Below are positions 18,538 to 20,254 of a stretch of 20,254 nucleotides of DNA, piece by piece. Source of the DNA: Paulinella micropora (taxonomy: Eukaryota; Cercozoa; Imbricatea; Euglyphida). Positions within the stretch are counted from its first letter, which is position 1. The number at the start of each line of letters is the position of its first letter. The translations under genes and the position numbers were made by a program. The notes beneath the pieces were generated by a model. That model was not told where the DNA came from, did no database searches, and worked only from the letters and a program-made list of their open reading frames with translations. The stretch is taken from NCBI GenBank assembly GCA_009731375.1, contig BJOX01000003.1:1897913-1918166 (forward strand). The letters run 5' to 3'.

Positions 18538-18672
18538 GGTGGCAGCCTTCCGCACGTTCCACCCCAGGTGTTGTTGGCAGCCTTCCGCACGTTCCAACAG
18601 TTCACCTGATTTGGTGACAGCCTTCCGCACGTCACCAGTTCGTTTATTCTGTGGTAGCCTTCCACACACCAC
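18538..18672 (-). promoter_or_regulatory. Array of four hairpins with an invariant loop and covarying stems
   Basis: Plus-strand loop core AGCCTTCCGCAC occurs at 18544-18555, 18579-18590, 18619-18630 and 18656-18667 (the last has A for G), with spacings of 35, 40 and 37 nt. Each core is enclosed by its own perfectly complementary arms. These are GGTGG/CCACC (18538-18542, 18559-18563), TGTTGG/CCAACA (18572-18577, 18594-18599), TGGTGAC/GTCACCA (18612-18618, 18631-18637) and GTGGT/ACCAC (18651-18655, 18668-18672). Copies 1 and 2 carry an extra TT on one side. The arms differ between copies but pair within each copy, so structure rather than sequence is conserved. In the element RNA the loop reads GUGCGGAAGGCU. 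Function is not shown. The position between LTR and gag suggests packaging, dimerisation or translation control. Confidence 0.85.
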
Positions 18673-18719
18673 GAAAAACGCTGAAAAATGAATATGTGAA
18701 TAAAGTTTATCAGGCTTTA

Positions 18720-18745
18720 TGATCACGCTTCAAGGCTTCATAAAC
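18720..18745 (-). promoter_or_regulatory. Primer-binding position, non-canonical
   Basis: Immediately after the LTR end the element-sense sequence reads GTTTATGAAGCCTTGAAGCG. It does not begin with TGG, as expected for pairing to a tRNA 3' CCA end. Its complement contains GGCTTCATAA, vaguely like a CAU anticodon loop, as in elements primed by half of initiator tRNA-Met. The match is too weak to name a primer. Confidence 0.35.
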
Positions 18746-18814
18746 TGTTAGACTACCTCAATAAACCGGAGTCAAAACTAAGCAGTTAGTGCTATCGTCT
18801 GCAGTATAAACTTT
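18746..18814 (-). repeat. 5' LTR remnant (69 bp)
   Basis: Identical over 69 of 69 bases to the 3'-terminal part of the 3' LTR (11266-11334). It ends TCTAACA next to the leader, as a 5' LTR should. Beyond 18814 the sequence is unrelated, so about 135 bp of the LTR are missing. Confidence 0.93.
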
Positions 18815-18961
18815 TGTACTATCCCCAACGATAGCTCAATGGAAGAGTAAGTCGGTAATATAACCAAACACAGTCCTCAAAAAAGAGAATGATGTCTCGT
18901 TATATTAGCTCAGTGACGCAAAGACAAAAAGCCGCCAAAAGACCAGGATCAAATTGGCATG
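18815..18961. other. Flank of the element, no gene recognised
   Basis: About 150 bp of unique DNA. It contains a tRNA-like D-arm and A-box word (TAGCTCAATGG at 18832-18842), but the rest does not fold as a tRNA. Confidence 0.5.
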
Positions 18962-19105
18962 TCAGACGTGTCCGGCCAGACGAAATCTATAAATAAGTTT
19001 TTTACCGGATAATTCGGGAGGTGATGTCCACAGTACCCCCTCCCAGTTTTTTATGGCGGAACTTCGTTTCCGACATAATACGCTTTGAACTGATTTCTTT
19101 TCTGA
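18962..19105 (-). pseudogene. 47-codon in-frame continuation after a TAG
   Basis: The frame of the 19106-19375 protein stays open for 47 codons after its TAG stop, reaching a TGA at 18962-18964. The text (for example NWEGVLWTSPPELSGKKLIY) looks no less protein-like than the part before the stop. It may be 3' UTR read by chance, or the tail of a gene broken by one nonsense change. Confidence 0.2.
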
Positions 19106-19375
19106 CTAAGATTCGTTTAGAGTTATGTATGAAGATACCCACGAATTAGCCGTTATAAAAAACAATGATACTTGCCCCGGTACCAATCGTATATATACTC
19201 TAGCACATTCAGTATCTATATTAAAATCTTCCTCTTTCTTCTCGATAAGATATTTGTGCAGTATGTCCAAGTATAATGTTTTATGGTTGAGTAATAATGT
19301 AATGTCGCCATTTCCATATATATGTAATAACCGGTCGTCGGTTTCCATAAATACATTTACTTTTTGTGAAGACAT
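19106..19375 (-). CDS. Unidentified small protein or exon fragment
   Basis: An 89-codon frame with ATG at 19373-19375. The frame is open upstream to about 19413 (adding SPDTILNDTDLYKG), so the ATG may be internal. The sequence has ordinary composition, alternating hydrophobic and charged segments such as ITLLLNHKTLYLDILHKYLI and a Glu/Lys cluster, with no low complexity. A plus-strand frame of similar length (19125-19427) overlaps it antisense. I prefer the minus strand for its composition only. No domain is recognised. Confidence 0.28.
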   Translation of the reverse strand: MSSQKVNVFMETDDRLLHIYGNGDITLLLNHKTLYLDILHKYLIEKKEEDFNIDTECARVYIRLVPGQVSLFFITANSWVSSYITLNES

Positions 19376-19430
19376 ACCCTTGTATAAATCGGTATCATTT
19401 AATATAGTGTCAGGTGATCAAGTCTGACGA

Positions 19431-19827
19431 CTATATCCGAAGTTGGGTTGAGTGCGCCCTAACCTTGCGATATGCCGATACAAGTAGAGATCGATGGAAT
19501 CCGGTGTAGCAGTTCATGTTATTAAAATATATCAGTTCTTGATTAGACTGTAGAGTCTTTAATGAGATCATCATTCTGGTACTAATGCGGGTCGTATCCA
19601 GGAAACACCATCGCTCACTCAAATAGCGATCCCGTAACGGTGCTGTTTCGTGGCCGTCTCGTCTGTCTCTGCCGAAGCAAGAGAATAGAATGCCTATTTT
19701 TTGTCAGCTGTGTCTTGTTAATCTCTAGAAGAATGAATGCTGTAGTAGCTTTAATATCTAAGTAAGGTTGTCGGGACGATATTGGATCAATGCTATGTTC
19801 GCAATCGATCAGGTCCACAATACTTCT
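19431..19827 (-). pseudogene. Unidentified minus-strand coding-like fragments
   Basis: Two overlapping minus-strand frames. The first (about 19615-19827) includes VDLIDCEHSIDPISSRQPYL. The second (19431 to about 19705) includes GRDRRDGHETAPLRDRYLSE followed by RWCFLDTTRIST and a stretch to LRI before a TAG. The second frame's text continues naturally upstream of its first possible start, which suggests a frame change near 19690. No family is recognised, and chance open frames cannot be excluded. Confidence 0.2.
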
Positions 19828-19845
19828 AGAGAAAAAAAATACTTA

Positions 19846-20254
19846 CTATAGACGCCGTTTACGCGCGCGGACTCCTTTACCTGGTGGAGGACCTCCAACC
19901 AAAGTTAAGTCTAAGGTAGACTGTTCGAGGACGTCCCAAATTTTGTGAGGGATTGCGCCTTGTGCCAAGTCAAAAGGAATGTCCAGCACCCCTCGTGGTA
20001 GTGCTTGTATGGTCCACGCGGTATGATCTTTATCTGTGGGAGATATGGTATCATCCCATGTCTCAAGTTTCTTGGCGTCTTTATACTGGAAGGTATTGTC
20101 TTACTTTAGGATCTTCCACTGGATCCAGACTCCTCCAGAAATGTAAGACTGGTTGTATTATTTGTGCCGCAGTCGAAATTCGATTCGATCGCGTATGGCG
20201 TTTGTGAGGTACTGCCATGACTCTCATGAGATATAAATCTGAGAGCGTGTCATC
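19846..20254 (-). CDS. Unidentified protein, C-terminal part, runs off the window
   Basis: From the window end the minus strand is open for 57 codons in one frame (20254-20081), including STAAQIIQPVLHFWRSLDPV. It then continues in the +1 frame from 20100 to a TAG at 19846-19848 (84 codons), including QYKDAKKLETWDDTISPTDK and a basic end VRARKRRL. The frames overlap by 20 nt. Either one base is missing there, or the 19-nt word GTAAGACAATACCTTCCAG (20086-20104) is excised, which would also restore frame. The composition is protein-like and not repetitive. The antisense frame (19953-20207) looks worse. I do not recognise the family. Confidence 0.4.

Larger units (their letters stand above)
18342..18745 (-). 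other. Leader (5' untranslated region) of the retrotransposon
   Basis: About 400 nt between the 5' LTR remnant and the first gag ATG. It contains the primer-binding position, a four-hairpin array, and a further 5-bp hairpin (GTTCG-TAA-CGAAC, 18509-18521). Short open frames here show no protein-like sequence: their repeated peptide words come from the hairpin array. Confidence 0.8.
11266..18814 (-). mobile_element. Ty1/copia-type LTR retrotransposon, degenerate, 5'-LTR truncated
   Basis: The element reads from high to low coordinates. In order it has a 5' LTR remnant, leader, gag with CCHC knuckles, protease, integrase, reverse transcriptase, RNase H, polypurine tract and 3' LTR. Integrase upstream of RT is the defining Ty1/copia (Pseudoviridae-like) order. 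Its length of about 7.5 kb is more than the usual ~5 kb, because of a long gag/PR acidic tail, a ~300-codon IN-RT linker and ~1 kb of 3' noncoding DNA. About ten frame changes and stops at 17973, 16386 and 16174 break the polyprotein. No target-site duplication can be tested, because the outer part of the 5' LTR is missing. The bases left of the 3' LTR are TCATG. A gap lies in the 3' noncoding part. Confidence 0.93.

Noticed and set aside
18825-18903. Possible tRNA or tRNA-derived element next to the LTR remnant
   Set aside because: TAGCTCAATGG is a good A-box and the D-arm GCTC...GAGT pairs. Five acceptor-like pairs (AACGA/TCGTT) also exist, but no anticodon stem or T-arm forms and there is no good B-box.

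Overview
The window is nuclear-type eukaryotic DNA: almost wall-to-wall simple-sequence repeats on the left, and one decayed Ty1/copia-type LTR retrotransposon on the right. The retrotransposon, a LINE remnant, spliced-looking AT-rich flanks and very long microsatellites all point to a eukaryote. I cannot place the lineage more closely from the sequence. There are four N gaps (2486-2495, 7992-8001, 9363-9408, 12185-12194). All of them sit against homopolymers or trinucleotide arrays, so array lengths and some joins are assembly-dependent.

Layout, left part (1-9422): tri-, tetra- and pentanucleotide arrays are separated by short unique islands. The notable blocks are a pure (GAA)44 tract (1381-1512), a composite ACT/AGT/CTATA/CTAGA block (2085-3163), a ~1.9 kb block in which (TAG)(TATAG) units switch to their reverse complement (3914-5850), a TATG/CATA pair around a polypyrimidine centre (6597-7755), and a long TAG field containing two copies of a 63-bp unit (8078-9050). 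The only recognisable protein relic here is a 64-codon LINE-type ORF2 C-terminus (3172-3366). Long open frames inside the repeats (poly-Ser, poly-Val, poly-Glu and so on) are not genes.

Middle (9423-11265): unique DNA with no recognised gene, holding a nested AT-rich inverted repeat.

Right part (11266-18814): a copia-type element on the minus strand. Reading from high to low coordinates it has a 69-bp remnant of the 5' LTR, a ~400-nt leader, gag (capsid-like region, then two zinc knuckles), aspartic protease (DSGAS), integrase (HHCC, D-D-E), a long linker, reverse transcriptase (VDD), RNase H, a ~1 kb 3' noncoding stretch, a polypurine tract and a complete 204-bp 3' LTR with TG...CA ends. 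The order PR-IN-RT-RH defines the superfamily. About ten frame changes, at least three in-frame stops and a deletion at the start of RT make this copy non-autonomous as read. The 69 bp shared by the two LTRs are nevertheless identical.

The most interesting signal is in the element's leader (18538-18672). Four hairpins in tandem share an almost invariant 12-nt loop, but their stems have different sequences that are each internally complementary. That is a covariation signature of a conserved RNA structure just upstream of gag.

Far right (18815-20254): minus-strand open frames that read like pieces of real protein but that I cannot identify, including a partial C-terminus running off the window end.
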